Source: Synechococcus sp. WH 8020
Lineage (GTDB): Bacteria > Cyanobacteriota > Cyanobacteriia > PCC-6307 > Cyanobiaceae
Reading direction: 5' to 3'
Assembly: GCF_001040845.1 (NCBI RefSeq)
Contig: NZ_CP011941.1
Span: 1,373,676-1,437,675 of the forward strand
Length of the DNA stretch: 64,000 bases
Both the position numbers and the translations under genes were made by a program. Under the pieces are notes generated by a model that was not told the origin of the DNA, did no database searches, and worked only from the letters and a program-made list of their open reading frames with translations. Every line of letters starts with the position of its first letter. The stretch's first letter is position 1. Shown here in pieces: positions 17,344 through 25,958 of the stretch.

Positions 17344-17772
17344 GTGCCTAAGATCACAACATTTGTAATGCCAGCTAGTTATGGATTGCTGGGTTGTATC
17401 GCTGCTGTTGCTCTAACTGGCAAAGTAGTGGCTCAAGAAGCGCTGCTCGAGAGAGGAATTGCGGAATACCAGTCAGGTAATCAATATGCTGCACTGCAGT
17501 CTCTAAGCACTTATGTAAATGCAAATTCAAGGGATTTTAGAGGATACTTCTGGAGAAGTAAGCTCTTTATACGAACATCTTCAAACGATAACGCGCTGAA
17601 TGATTTAAACCGAGTGATAGAGCTAAGCCCAGAGAATCCAGATGCCCATTATCTACGCGGAATCGTTCTCATGATAAAAGGAGAGCGCGTAAATGCTTGT
17701 CGTGACCTAGTACGTGCGTCAGAGCTAGGACAGGAAATGGCACGAGGAGAAGTAAAGAAATACTGCAGCTAG
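17344..17772 (+). CDS. Exported TPR protein (142 aa)
   Basis: The product (GTG at 17344, or ATG at 17368) starts with a signal-like segment (ASYGLLGCIAAVALTGKVVA) followed by about three TPR motifs: RGIAEYQSGNQYAALQSLST, NDNALNDLNRVIELSPENPD and AHYLRGIVLMIKGERVNACR. Its TPRs resemble those on the divergent protease-TPR protein, with which it shares a 54-base promoter region. It may be an adaptor for the same complex; that is inference. Confidence 0.8.
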   Translation: MPKITTFVMPASYGLLGCIAAVALTGKVVAQEALLERGIAEYQSGNQYAALQSLSTYVNANSRDFRGYFWRSKLFIRTSSNDNALNDLNRVIELSPENPDAHYLRGIVLMIKGERVNACRDLVRASELGQEMARGEVKKYCS

Positions 17773-17801
17773 GTGATTCGTACAATGAAACAATATCTGA
17801 C

Positions 17802-18161
17802 TTAGTTGTCTCTCATAAGCTTGTTAATGAGTTTATCTGACGCTTTACAGAAGATCATCTGAGCTGCTGCTTGTCCTTCATTAGCTTTTAAGTCGCCATA
17901 CATCTCAGATATATTACTTGTTGTCTTCCGAATAACCGCATTCATTTCATTAGTTCTAAGACCAGATCTATCCCAGGATTGCTTCGCGTTTATTCCATAG
18001 ACCTTAATGAATTGGGCTTGATTCTTGGTAATCGAGCATGTAACCTCAATGGCTTTAAGGTTTACCCATGTCGCTAACTGTTGACGCGGAGTTGGCATCG
18101 CGAGCACTGGCAAAGCACTTATCGCGAGGAATGAACCGGCAAAGAGTAAATTCTTCAACAC
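17802..18161 (-). CDS. Exported hypothetical protein (119 aa)
   Basis: A clean signal peptide (MLKNLLFAGSFLAISALPVL then AMPTP) is followed by about 95 mostly helical residues with two cysteines (CSITKNQAQF and IFCKASDKL), likely one disulfide. It ends INKLMRDN. No family recognised. It converges on the TPR gene at 17344. Confidence 0.7.
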   Translation of the reverse strand: MLKNLLFAGSFLAISALPVLAMPTPRQQLATWVNLKAIEVTCSITKNQAQFIKVYGINAKQSWDRSGLRTNEMNAVIRKTTSNISEMYGDLKANEGQAAAQMIFCKASDKLINKLMRDN

Positions 18162-18509
18162 CCTAATATTTCAACCTCACAAACATAAGAGACATCGGCC
18201 AAAATTGCAAGATTTCCGTAAATTCAGATAATCTCTTGACTAGACATGCCAAAGAGAATTGGAAAAAGAAAATGCGTGCAAAAAAGTCGACCGTTAAATG
18301 CAGAATTTAATGGGATAACGCTTGAGAACAGACACCTTCAGTGCTGCCTTGCAATCCAACTATCTTGACCTCACCCTCAACCTCGAATAAAACGAGGAAT
18401 TACTGCACTTACTACTTAGGCCATTAATAATTACTTTATTGCAAGGACTAGATCCTCACTCTGTTCTTGTTACAAAGAATGTCGACATCTTCCAAATTCA
18501 GAGTATTAA
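18162..18509. other. Intergenic region within the island
   Basis: This AT-rich gap follows the protease gene at 18510-19508 (minus) and holds the promoter of the 119-residue exported protein (start at 18161). I see no additional gene or strong structure. Confidence 0.4.
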
Positions 18510-19508
18510 TCACCACGGAGGAGTCCAAAGCTGCCCTTCTTTAACGATTATTTTCTTTCGTCTATCGCCAGTACCCGAGAAACATGCTTGGTCATTAGCA
18601 CCAGTTTGGTTGTTTCCTACTAGGGTGCAAAACCATTTTTCAAAAGGGTCTGAACATATGGCTTTTAGGGTTCTTGAAATCGAAATATTGCCTTTCTGTC
18701 GTATGTCAATTCTCGCAAGCGAAGGCTGACTCCTAAAGCTTGATTCCATCAGGTCATAAGCTTTGTTTGCCGGAACTGCATAATTAAAGCCTGTTTTGGC
18801 AAAGCCCCTCATTTCGTCTCTTTCTCCTGATCCGTGAGTACCGATAAGTACTAGCCCATTGCTCCATACAAAAACACCTCCTCCGCTCATGCCTCTAGCG
18901 GTGGGCGAGCTATATGAAAACTGATAGCCATTAATTGCTTCTTCTTCGGGAAGAATGCTTGTTACTGTTCCATTACTAAAGCGTAGCGCTGGCTTTCTGG
19001 TCAAATTACTATCGGTAGATGCAAAGCCTGCGACTGTGATTGCAGTTCCTTGATCAATTTGGCTAAGCACTTTGTTTGAAGTCTCGCCAAAAGTAGCAGG
19101 AACTATGCAGGCTTTTCCAAGCCTTTCTGCAACTATGAAGGAAACATCAGAATTTGCAGATGATTTAACCTCTGAACCGATTGCTCTACCAATCTCTTTA
19201 CCCTCCCAATTATATATGCCAATTTCTTCGCTTCTTCCTGTTCCTTTGACTACATGTTTGGAAGTCAAAATAACCACCCTGCCCTTTATTAGGCCAACGA
19301 TTGTTCCTGATCCATTTCCACCAGGAGTTTGAATCCTGACCAAGGCTCTTCTAATAAAATCTATTTTTCCATCTTCCCCACGAGTATTGAGTTGTCCATA
19401 TGCTCTTAGGGGATTAATGGAACAAAACAGAGTGACCAATGCCACATTGGCAAATACGATTTTCTTCGTCTTTTTGCTTGGATGCATAAAAAGGTTTAAG
19501 ACCTGCAC
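18510..19508 (-). CDS. Exported trypsin-like protease with Cys-containing tail
   Basis: This 332-residue protease has a signal or anchor at about 16-36 (KIVFANVALVTLFCSINPLR). The triad is His85 (LTSKHVVKG), Asp121 (NSDVSFIVA) and Ser208 (RGMSGGGVF), with the usual GTHG strand after the Ser. A C-terminal extension of about 70 residues carries three cysteines (ICSDPFEKWFC and ACFSGTGDR), probably disulfide-bonded. It should act in the periplasm. It is one of six protease genes in the island. The start could also be ATG at residue 8. Confidence 0.88.
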   Translation of the reverse strand: MQVLNLFMHPSKKTKKIVFANVALVTLFCSINPLRAYGQLNTRGEDGKIDFIRRALVRIQTPGGNGSGTIVGLIKGRVVILTSKHVVKGTGRSEEIGIYNWEGKEIGRAIGSEVKSSANSDVSFIVAERLGKACIVPATFGETSNKVLSQIDQGTAITVAGFASTDSNLTRKPALRFSNGTVTSILPEEEAINGYQFSYSSPTARGMSGGGVFVWSNGLVLIGTHGSGERDEMRGFAKTGFNYAVPANKAYDLMESSFRSQPSLARIDIRQKGNISISRTLKAICSDPFEKWFCTLVGNNQTGANDQACFSGTGDRRKKIIVKEGQLWTPPW

Positions 19509-19687
19509 GAGCGCTAAATAACTTTCTTACTTTAATCTACACCACTTTCTTTATCTATTCTCTTGGATACGAATATTCCTTGGATTCTTCAATGGCCCCC
19601 TCAAGCCTTCTTCGACGGTCTGCGAACGCATGCGTCCTGGCTGGATCGACTACTGATTGGCAAAATATTATCCGGATGGCGCACTAC

Positions 19688-19782
19688 TAAGCAACGTGAT
19701 TGTAAAAAGGAGGCTTGTTCGCGCAACAAATATGCCTGCCACATTTATTGCGCGCAGCCACCGCATAACGCTACGTTGCTTA
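19688..19782. repeat. Nested inverted-repeat element (about 95 bp)
   Basis: The outer arms TAAGCAACGT (19688-19697) and ACGTTGCTTA (19773-19782) are perfect inverses. An inner pair, GGCT (19712-19715) and AGCC (19756-19759), encloses GCGCAACAAATAT (19721-19733) and ACATTTATTGCGC (19741-19753), which pair with two mismatches around a short loop. The result is a two-tier stem, as in a structured RNA or a small non-autonomous element. It lies just downstream of the FHA-PBP gene. Confidence 0.55.
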
Positions 19783-19815
19783 TTAAGCCTAAAAAATTTG
19801 TCTTTTCTGCAGTGT

Positions 19816-21951
19816 TCATCCATTTGATGCGACGACTGCAGCTGCTTTTTGCATGTAGCTGCCCCACAGCTCAGCAACGAGACCTCCACTTGCGCCTTTT
19901 GAAGGGGTGTTGTCGTCGTTCCCCATCCAGATCGCCGTAACTAACTGACTTGATGGTGAATAACCGATAAACAAGGCATCCACCCCATTGTTAGTGGTAC
20001 CGGTTTTGCCGCGGGCATCGGCAACAACAGAAGAAGCCCTACCCGTACCGCTCTGAGCTGCATTGAAAAGAAGCCTGTCCATTGCCTTGGCATGTTCAGA
20101 TTTAATCAGCTGGCGGGAAAGTTCCCCGATAGGCACTGTGATGCCTCGCTCTGAACATTTCTGCAGGCTCTTGACTGAACCGCAGATTCCTAGGTCATAG
20201 ATGCGGCTAACACCATGCATCGGGACCGAACGGCCTCCATTCGCCACCACGGCATAAGCGCGGGCCAGCTCATACAAGTAAGTCTCACGACCTCCAAGCA
20301 TTGTGTTGTAATCGCTTTCAAGAGGTGTAGATACCCCCATTCGACGTGCCAACTTCACTGCGTTGGTAATACCGGCACGGTCGGCTAATCGCAGCGCTAC
20401 CACGTTTTCCGAGAAGGCAAAGCCGTTATCCATGGAGGTGTTCCCAGCCCCATTGCGGCAGCCAGCCACGTAAGCCAGCGGTGAGCAGGAGATTTGCTCA
20501 TTTGGACTAACCCCAGCTTCCAGAGCTGCAAGAAATGGAAAGAGCTTGAACGTGGAACCCGGCTGCCGCAGAGCCTGAACTCGATCAAAGCTTGATCGGC
20601 TGTAATCTCCGCCGCCCACATAGGCAAGTATTTCGCCAGTGTTGATATTGAGGGTTATAAGTGCACCTTGAGTCAGCCCAACTGCACCAGCGGGCCCCTT
20701 CAGAAAACTCTGAAGCTGAATATTCGCAAGCTCTTGAAGACGAGGATTGATGGTGCTGATCACCGCGTAGTTGCCAACGGATTCTTCAGTGCTGAGATTG
20801 AGGCCGAAGCGTGTGCCTTCAAGTTCCCCGCGCACGTAATCACTAAAGAAAGGGAAGCTGCTGAAGCTGGATTCGCGGCAGGCGGAGGGATCAATGTTGA
20901 GAGGCCGTCTCTGCGTATCAATTAGGCCTTGATCGCTCAATCCTCCCTGCTTATGCATCAGCTTGAGCACTAAATTTCGTCGCTCAAGACCAGCTCCAGG
21001 ATCTTTGCTATTGCAGGGGCTATAGCCGTTGGGGTTCGGAAGTAAGCCCACTAGGAAAGCGGATTGGCTTACATCAAGTTCGCTTGCCGACTTGCGGAAA
21101 TAAAGTTGTGAAGCTTGTTCAAAGCCTTCACTGCCAAGGCCAAGGTAGGCGCGATCGAGATAGAGCTTGAGGATGCGGTTTTTACTGAACCCCACCTCCA
21201 GCTGTAGCGCTACCCATAACTCTCTTAACTTTCGGGTAATTGTGAAATCGCGTCCCACTTCTGGGTAAACCATCCGTGCCACCTGCTGGGTGAGGCCGCT
21301 TCCACCTCCTGTACCCAGCAGGGCTGAACGGAAGGTCCCAAAAAAATCAATACCGCTGTTCCAGCCAAAGCGGGCTTCTTCTGAAGCAATCAGAGCTTGA
21401 CGTAAATGCAGGGGATAACTCCTCAGGCTGGGGAGTGCAGTTGAGGATCCCTCTTTGGCATCGATCTGACGGCCATCGAGAGAAAAGATCTTCACGGGGC
21501 CTGAAATGGAGCGGATCTTCGAGCCACCGCCAATACTTGCGGTCATGAGCATCCCGCCCACCAGAAGCGCCGAGCTGGCAAGAGCTGCAAGGCCCAGTAA
21601 ATAAACCAGCTGCCCTATCGGGCTGCGCGGATGCCTGTATCTGAATTCTGGAGCCTCTCCCCTCAGAGGCGAGCCAATGTTGACCGTATCCCCGTCTCGC
21701 AGCTGAATCCGGCGGATGCGACGGTCGCGGTGAAACAATCCATTCGCGGAGTTGAAATCCTCAAGAGTGAACTCTCGATCGCTGGGGCGCTGCTTCTCAA
21801 GGATCGCGTGAACTCTGCTGAGACTCAGCTCAGCCAGTGGAAGTTCACAGGCAGGGTCCCGTCCCAGTCGGTATCGAGAATCTTTTAGTTCAAGCGCATG
21901 TAAGCAACGTCCGCCAACCCATAGCTCCACATGGGCCTGGCTGTAATTCAA
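19816..21951 (-). CDS. FHA-domain class A penicillin-binding protein
   Basis: The 711-residue protein has an N-terminal FHA domain (about 20-95: GRD at 30-32, SRVH at 45-48, Asn70-Gly71), one membrane helix (about 114-137), a transglycosylase domain (about 165-350) and a transpeptidase domain (about 395-705). The FHA domain should bind phosphothreonine; the rest polymerises and cross-links peptidoglycan outside the membrane. Transpeptidase motifs are intact: STFK (Ser466), SEN (514-516) and KTGT (649-652). Transglycosylase has EEARF at 191-195 and GLTQQ, but the usual His-His after the Glu is Asn-Ser. It starts at TTG, divergent from the kinase operon. FHA-PBP fusions are known in cyanobacteria. 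Confidence 0.92.
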   Translation of the reverse strand: MNYSQAHVELWVGGRCLHALELKDSRYRLGRDPACELPLAELSLSRVHAILEKQRPSDREFTLEDFNSANGLFHRDRRIRRIQLRDGDTVNIGSPLRGEAPEFRYRHPRSPIGQLVYLLGLAALASSALLVGGMLMTASIGGGSKIRSISGPVKIFSLDGRQIDAKEGSSTALPSLRSYPLHLRQALIASEEARFGWNSGIDFFGTFRSALLGTGGGSGLTQQVARMVYPEVGRDFTITRKLRELWVALQLEVGFSKNRILKLYLDRAYLGLGSEGFEQASQLYFRKSASELDVSQSAFLVGLLPNPNGYSPCNSKDPGAGLERRNLVLKLMHKQGGLSDQGLIDTQRRPLNIDPSACRESSFSSFPFFSDYVRGELEGTRFGLNLSTEESVGNYAVISTINPRLQELANIQLQSFLKGPAGAVGLTQGALITLNINTGEILAYVGGGDYSRSSFDRVQALRQPGSTFKLFPFLAALEAGVSPNEQISCSPLAYVAGCRNGAGNTSMDNGFAFSENVVALRLADRAGITNAVKLARRMGVSTPLESDYNTMLGGRETYLYELARAYAVVANGGRSVPMHGVSRIYDLGICGSVKSLQKCSERGITVPIGELSRQLIKSEHAKAMDRLLFNAAQSGTGRASSVVADARGKTGTTNNGVDALFIGYSPSSQLVTAIWMGNDDNTPSKGASGGLVAELWGSYMQKAAAVVASNG

Positions 21952-22106
21952 CAGCCCCCAAGCCTTGGCGATGGCCGCAGGTCTTTTGCGCAGGGGGCCG
22001 CGCAGGGCACCCCCAACCAGCTGACGCCAAAGTTTGAGTTGGGAAGAAGTGGCCAGGCTGGGATTGCGGTCAAGCCATAGGCTACGTCTAGCTGTAGGAC
22101 CAATCG

Positions 22107-22382
22107 TTGCAACGCCAACGGGACCCGTGGGAACCCTTCCGGCTTTGGCTGGCGTTCACGATCGGGCTTTATGCGATCCGAGCTTTCTTTGCCGCTACAT
22201 GGGTGGGGGCGATTCCAGGTTGGGTACTTTTAGTGATGGTGCTAATTGCGCTTGCTCTGGCTAGCTCAGCATTGCTGTTCCCCAGTCGGGTGGTGCCGTG
22301 GCGTGCTGACGATGGCGGTTGGTGGAACGATGTGTATGACGACTGGCGACTTTGGTGGCGCCGGCGGCAGGGTGAACCATGA
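22107..22382 (+). CDS. Small membrane protein leading the kinase operon
   Basis: The 91-residue product (TTG start, AGGA about eight bases upstream) has two membrane helices (RLWLAFTIGLYAIRAF and GWVLLVMVLIALALASSALL) and a short cytoplasmic Trp/Asp/Arg-rich tail ending WRLWWRRRQGEP. It overlaps the FHA gene by four bases (ATGA), so the two are translationally coupled. Function unknown; the position suggests a membrane partner of the kinase module. Confidence 0.75.
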   Translation: MQRQRDPWEPFRLWLAFTIGLYAIRAFFAATWVGAIPGWVLLVMVLIALALASSALLFPSRVVPWRADDGGWWNDVYDDWRLWWRRRQGEP

Positions 22383-23083
22383 AGAGTCCAGCCCGGCTGG
22401 TGCTTGCGAGTGATCGCAGCAAGGCGGCTCCTCTGGACCCGGTCCAACAACTCACAATTGGCTGCGCCAAGTCCAATGTTCTCTGCCTAGCCAACCAGAA
22501 AGGCGTATCCGACCACCACGCTGTTGTGCGCTATTCCCGCAGCCAGGGTTGGCTGGTGTGCAACTGGCAGAGCAGTGACGGCACCTTTTTGGAAGGGCGG
22601 CCTGTAAAACGTTGCCAGCGCCTTGAGGACGGCGACGAGATTCGCCTTGGTCTCAAAGGTCCGGTGCTGGTGTTCGAGCTGTCGGAAGCAGCACTTCCGT
22701 CACCGACTTCAACGGCAAACGCAGCAGCCGTTGCTTCAGCCCCTCAAAGCAGTATTCAACTCGGAGAAAACAACTTGGCTGTGGCCGAGATCCGCTCTGT
22801 GGCTGTGCAGAGCCTTCCCCGCAATCCACATGTTTTCAGTTGGTGGTTGCTGATTTGCCTCGGGGGGCTGCTTCTGCTTCCGTTCCCGCTGGTGTTCTGG
22901 CCACTGCAGCTATCCGCCCTGGCGGTCTTGATCGTGCTGGGGTCTCGTAAGCAGCACCTACTGAGCGTGGTGCTGCTCGACGGTCGAGCTTTCCGCCATG
23001 GCTTTGCCAACTGGCGCACGGCATTGGCACATCGCAACGGCATCCGCCGGGCCATCGGCCACCAAGGATCTGAAACCAAATGA
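22379..23083 (+). CDS. FHA-like domain membrane protein
   Basis: The 234-residue product has an N-terminal FHA-like domain (about 8-100) and one or two membrane segments at about 152-195 (FSWWLLICLGGLLLLPFPLV). FHA landmarks are partly degenerate: the usual Gly-Arg is Gly-Cys (28-29), Ser-x-x-His is SDHH (44-47), and the Asn loop is SDGTF (66-70). The missing Arg normally contacts phosphate, so binding may be altered or lost. It overlaps both neighbours by four bases, so it is part of the kinase-vWA-PP2C operon. Confidence 0.85.
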   Translation: MKSPARLVLASDRSKAAPLDPVQQLTIGCAKSNVLCLANQKGVSDHHAVVRYSRSQGWLVCNWQSSDGTFLEGRPVKRCQRLEDGDEIRLGLKGPVLVFELSEAALPSPTSTANAAAVASAPQSSIQLGENNLAVAEIRSVAVQSLPRNPHVFSWWLLICLGGLLLLPFPLVFWPLQLSALAVLIVLGSRKQHLLSVVLLDGRAFRHGFANWRTALAHRNGIRRAIGHQGSETK

Positions 23084-24405
23084 CTTGGCTACTCCCCCAA
23101 GGCAAGAGCCTGATGTTTGAAGGTCTTGATCATCCGCTTCACATTGTGCGGGGGATCGGAGGCGGAACCCAGGGCCAGGTGTACTCAGTGGAGTTGGGCC
23201 AGCCCGGCATCGGCGAACAGTTGGCGCTGAAGTGGTATCTGCCCGGTTGCATCGCCAGGGATCCGCAGCTTCGGAACCGTCTCAGCCAGAGCATCAGGCT
23301 GGGAGCCCCCAACAGCGATTTCCTCTGGCCGATGGCTTTACTTGAGCCGCTGGAATCCCAGCAGCGTGGTTTTGGCTATCTGATGGCACTGCGTCCGGAA
23401 GGCTTCGTGGGTGCCAACCTGCACGCCGGTGGCGCCTTAGAGATCAGCCTCCAGAACGTGCTTAAGGCCTGTTTTCACTTGGCGGAGGCCTTTCATCAGT
23501 TGCACCTCAAAGGTCTCTGCTACAAAGACATTTCGCTCGGCAATTTGTTCCTTGCAGCCCGTAGCGGGCGGATCCTGATCTGCGACAACGACAACGTTGA
23601 CATCGATGGCAAGAGCCGCGGCAGCGTACTTGGCACACCGGGGTTTATGGCTCCTGAGGTGCTGCTTGGGCAATCACGGCCAGGAACTAGCAGCGATTTG
23701 TTCTCGTTGGCGGTACTGCTATTTCGTCTTTTAACTCGCCATGATCCCTTCCGCGGTGCCCGGGAGCTGGCTGTGCGCTGCCTGGATGAACCAGCAAGGC
23801 GCCGCCTCTACGGAGAAGAAGCCTTGTTTATTTTCGATCCGGATGATGCCGCTAACCGGCCTGACCCCGTCGAGCACAGCGCTCCTTTAATTACCTGGCC
23901 GATCTATCCCCGCGGATTGCAGCAGCTGTTCGAGTTGAGCTTCGGGGCCGGCCTGCGCCAGCCTGAGGAAAGAGCGCTTACCGGGCAATGGAAGCAGGCT
24001 CTAGCTCGCTGCCTTGATCAACGGCAACTTTGTCATCACTGCGGTCAGGAGGTCTTTGCGGATCTCGATAGCTCAAACTGCTGCTGGAATTGCGGCAGTG
24101 CTCTGCAGCAGCCAATGGAGCTTCAGCTACCCCGTGGACGAGTAGTAGCCGCTGCGGGCAACGCAGTTCAGCCACATCATTTCAATCTCTTGGCAGGTGA
24201 GGCGATTGATCTGCCGCTGGCAGAGTTTGTGCCCCATCCGAGCGATCCGCAGCTACTAGGGCTGAAAAACCTCAGCGATTATTCCTGGCAAGGCGTGCTC
24301 ATCGATGGCCGCAGGATCACGTTGGAACCAGGGAAAAGCTTTAATTTTGCTGCCCTACAACAGGTAGAGAGCCACACCGGAGCGATGCTGGTGATGCGCC
24401 CGTAA
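23080..24405 (+). CDS. Ser/Thr-kinase-like protein with zinc ribbon (TerY-P type)
   Basis: The 441-residue protein has a kinase domain (about 18-300) with a Gly-rich loop (GIGGGTQGQVYS), Lys51 (LALKWY), the catalytic loop YKDISLGNL (Asp150, Asn155), a metal loop CDNDN in place of DFG (Asp169), and GTPGFMAPE. A CxxC-x14-CxxC zinc ribbon follows at about 318-339, then a C-terminal domain of about 70 residues. The catalytic Lys, Asp and Asn are kept, so it could be active despite the atypical DND. Zinc-ribbon kinases of this kind occur in TerY-P triads with vWA and PP2C proteins, which follow immediately here. Confidence 0.88.
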   Translation: MTWLLPQGKSLMFEGLDHPLHIVRGIGGGTQGQVYSVELGQPGIGEQLALKWYLPGCIARDPQLRNRLSQSIRLGAPNSDFLWPMALLEPLESQQRGFGYLMALRPEGFVGANLHAGGALEISLQNVLKACFHLAEAFHQLHLKGLCYKDISLGNLFLAARSGRILICDNDNVDIDGKSRGSVLGTPGFMAPEVLLGQSRPGTSSDLFSLAVLLFRLLTRHDPFRGARELAVRCLDEPARRRLYGEEALFIFDPDDAANRPDPVEHSAPLITWPIYPRGLQQLFELSFGAGLRQPEERALTGQWKQALARCLDQRQLCHHCGQEVFADLDSSNCCWNCGSALQQPMELQLPRGRVVAAAGNAVQPHHFNLLAGEAIDLPLAEFVPHPSDPQLLGLKNLSDYSWQGVLIDGRRITLEPGKSFNFAALQQVESHTGAMLVMRP

Positions 24406-24408
24406 GTC

Positions 24409-25164
24409 ATGTCTTTCCCCAACGTTCGGCTGAGCAACCGACCGCTTCACTTCATCTATCTCTGCGACTGCTCAGGCTCGATGGCGGCCCAGGGCAAGAT
24501 TCAGGCGCTTAACCAGGCGATTCGCCAATCGCTTCCAGGAATGGCGGCAGTGGCACAACAGAACCCAGAAGCCAGGGTCCTAGTGCGCGCCGTGAGCTTC
24601 TCCGATCAGGCGATCTGGCACCTAGCCGAACCCACACCGGTGCAAAAGTTGCAATGGCTTGACCTAAAGGCCGACGGCATTACAGCCATGGGCTCTGCTC
24701 TCGAACTGGTAGCCAGTGTCCTGCAATCTCCCCCAATGGAAGAGCGGGCACTGCCGCCGGTGTTGGTACTGATCTCCGATGGCCAGCCCACCGATGACTT
24801 CGAAACCAGCCTGGCCAAACTGATGCGATTGCCTTGGGCCCAAAAGGCAGTACGTCTAGCGATCGCAATGGGGCATGACGCTGACGTCGATGTGCTGCAG
24901 CAATTCATCGGACCAGAGCCGGCAGGGCGCGGCCGATCTCCCCGCAGGCCGTTGCAGGCCAGTAACGCCACCACTCTGGCCGAGTACATCCAGTGGGCTT
25001 CCACTGCCGTGGTAGGTGCAGCCTCAATGCCAGCCAGCCGTGTAGCGATGCCTGGAGAGATTCCTTCGGAGGGTCTCGACGTGAGCGAAGGCAACATCCC
25101 GCTACCGGATCTGCCACCGACCCTGCTTGATCCGATCGATGACGTAGGTCCACTGGTTTGGTGA
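24409..25164 (+). CDS. TerY-like vWA domain protein
   Basis: The 251-residue protein is almost entirely a von Willebrand A domain. The MIDAS metal site begins DCSGSM (Asp20, Ser22, Ser24), continues with the Thr in KADGITAMGSAL, and has LISDGQPTDDFE. This is the TerY-type vWA found beside kinases and PP2C phosphatases. vWA domains bind partners through a divalent metal. It starts three bases after the kinase stop and overlaps the phosphatase start. A Pro-rich C-terminal tail follows. Confidence 0.9.
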   Translation: MSFPNVRLSNRPLHFIYLCDCSGSMAAQGKIQALNQAIRQSLPGMAAVAQQNPEARVLVRAVSFSDQAIWHLAEPTPVQKLQWLDLKADGITAMGSALELVASVLQSPPMEERALPPVLVLISDGQPTDDFETSLAKLMRLPWAQKAVRLAIAMGHDADVDVLQQFIGPEPAGRGRSPRRPLQASNATTLAEYIQWASTAVVGAASMPASRVAMPGEIPSEGLDVSEGNIPLPDLPPTLLDPIDDVGPLVW

Positions 25165-25958
25165 GTGGCGTTTGGGAGCCAGCCCTGGCAAGCAGTGTGA
25201 TCGGTGCGGCGCACCAGCGGCAGGGCAAACCCTGCCAAGACGCCTCTATCTCCTGCATCCTCGAGGCAGGCTGCAATCAATTACAGCTAATGGCTGTAGC
25301 TGATGGCCATGGCGGAAGCCGCTACTGGCTGAGCCAAGTGGGAAGTGCCCTGGCCTGCATCCAGGCAAAAAAGTCAGTGAGCAAGGTGCTGGACCGAACT
25401 CCTCTGACGGCGATCGATCGCTGGCGGCAGCTGTTGCAGCAAGAGCTACCTGCTGCAATCCATAGCGGCTGGATGACCGCGATTGAAGCTGATTGGCGTA
25501 ACCGGCAGGAACAAAATCAGCCTTTTTCTCCGCTCACCTACGGCTGCACTCTTGGCCTAGTTCTGATGGCACCGCAATGGTGGGGCTGCACGGGCCTTGG
25601 AGACTGGGACCTGGCTGGTGTTGAAAGAGGAGGTGAGGTGCGCCTGCTCAGCCAGGAAGGCGATCTCCATCAGGTTGCCGGCGAAGCCACCGCCAGCCTT
25701 TGCCAGCCCATGAATCAGCAGCTCTGGCTAGCTCGGACGCAATTGCATCAGCTCGATGCAGATGATCAATTAAACGTATTAATACTGAGCACAGATGGAG
25801 TGCGCAAATCTTGCGCGACTGATGCCGACTATCTACAGCTGTGCGCAGGCGCGGCAGAACTCAAGGACTCGATGGAACTTTCGCAGGGCCTCGCTCAGAT
25901 CACCGCAGAAGGAAGTGGTGATGACGTGTCGATGGCGATTGCACTACGAAGAAATTAA
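25161..25958 (+). CDS. PP2C-type protein phosphatase
   Basis: A GTG at 25161 overlaps the vWA stop (GTGA), giving 265 residues; a TTG one codon earlier is possible. PP2C motifs: an Asp near the N-terminus (GKPCQDASIS), VADGHGGS, GLGDWDLAG, ILSTDGV and GSGDDVSMAI, so the metal-binding aspartates are all present. It should remove phosphates placed by the upstream kinase. This completes the kinase-vWA-phosphatase triad. It is shorter than stand-alone PP2C signalling proteins but normal for this context. Confidence 0.9.
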   Translation: MSGVWEPALASSVIGAAHQRQGKPCQDASISCILEAGCNQLQLMAVADGHGGSRYWLSQVGSALACIQAKKSVSKVLDRTPLTAIDRWRQLLQQELPAAIHSGWMTAIEADWRNRQEQNQPFSPLTYGCTLGLVLMAPQWWGCTGLGDWDLAGVERGGEVRLLSQEGDLHQVAGEATASLCQPMNQQLWLARTQLHQLDADDQLNVLILSTDGVRKSCATDADYLQLCAGAAELKDSMELSQGLAQITAEGSGDDVSMAIALRRN

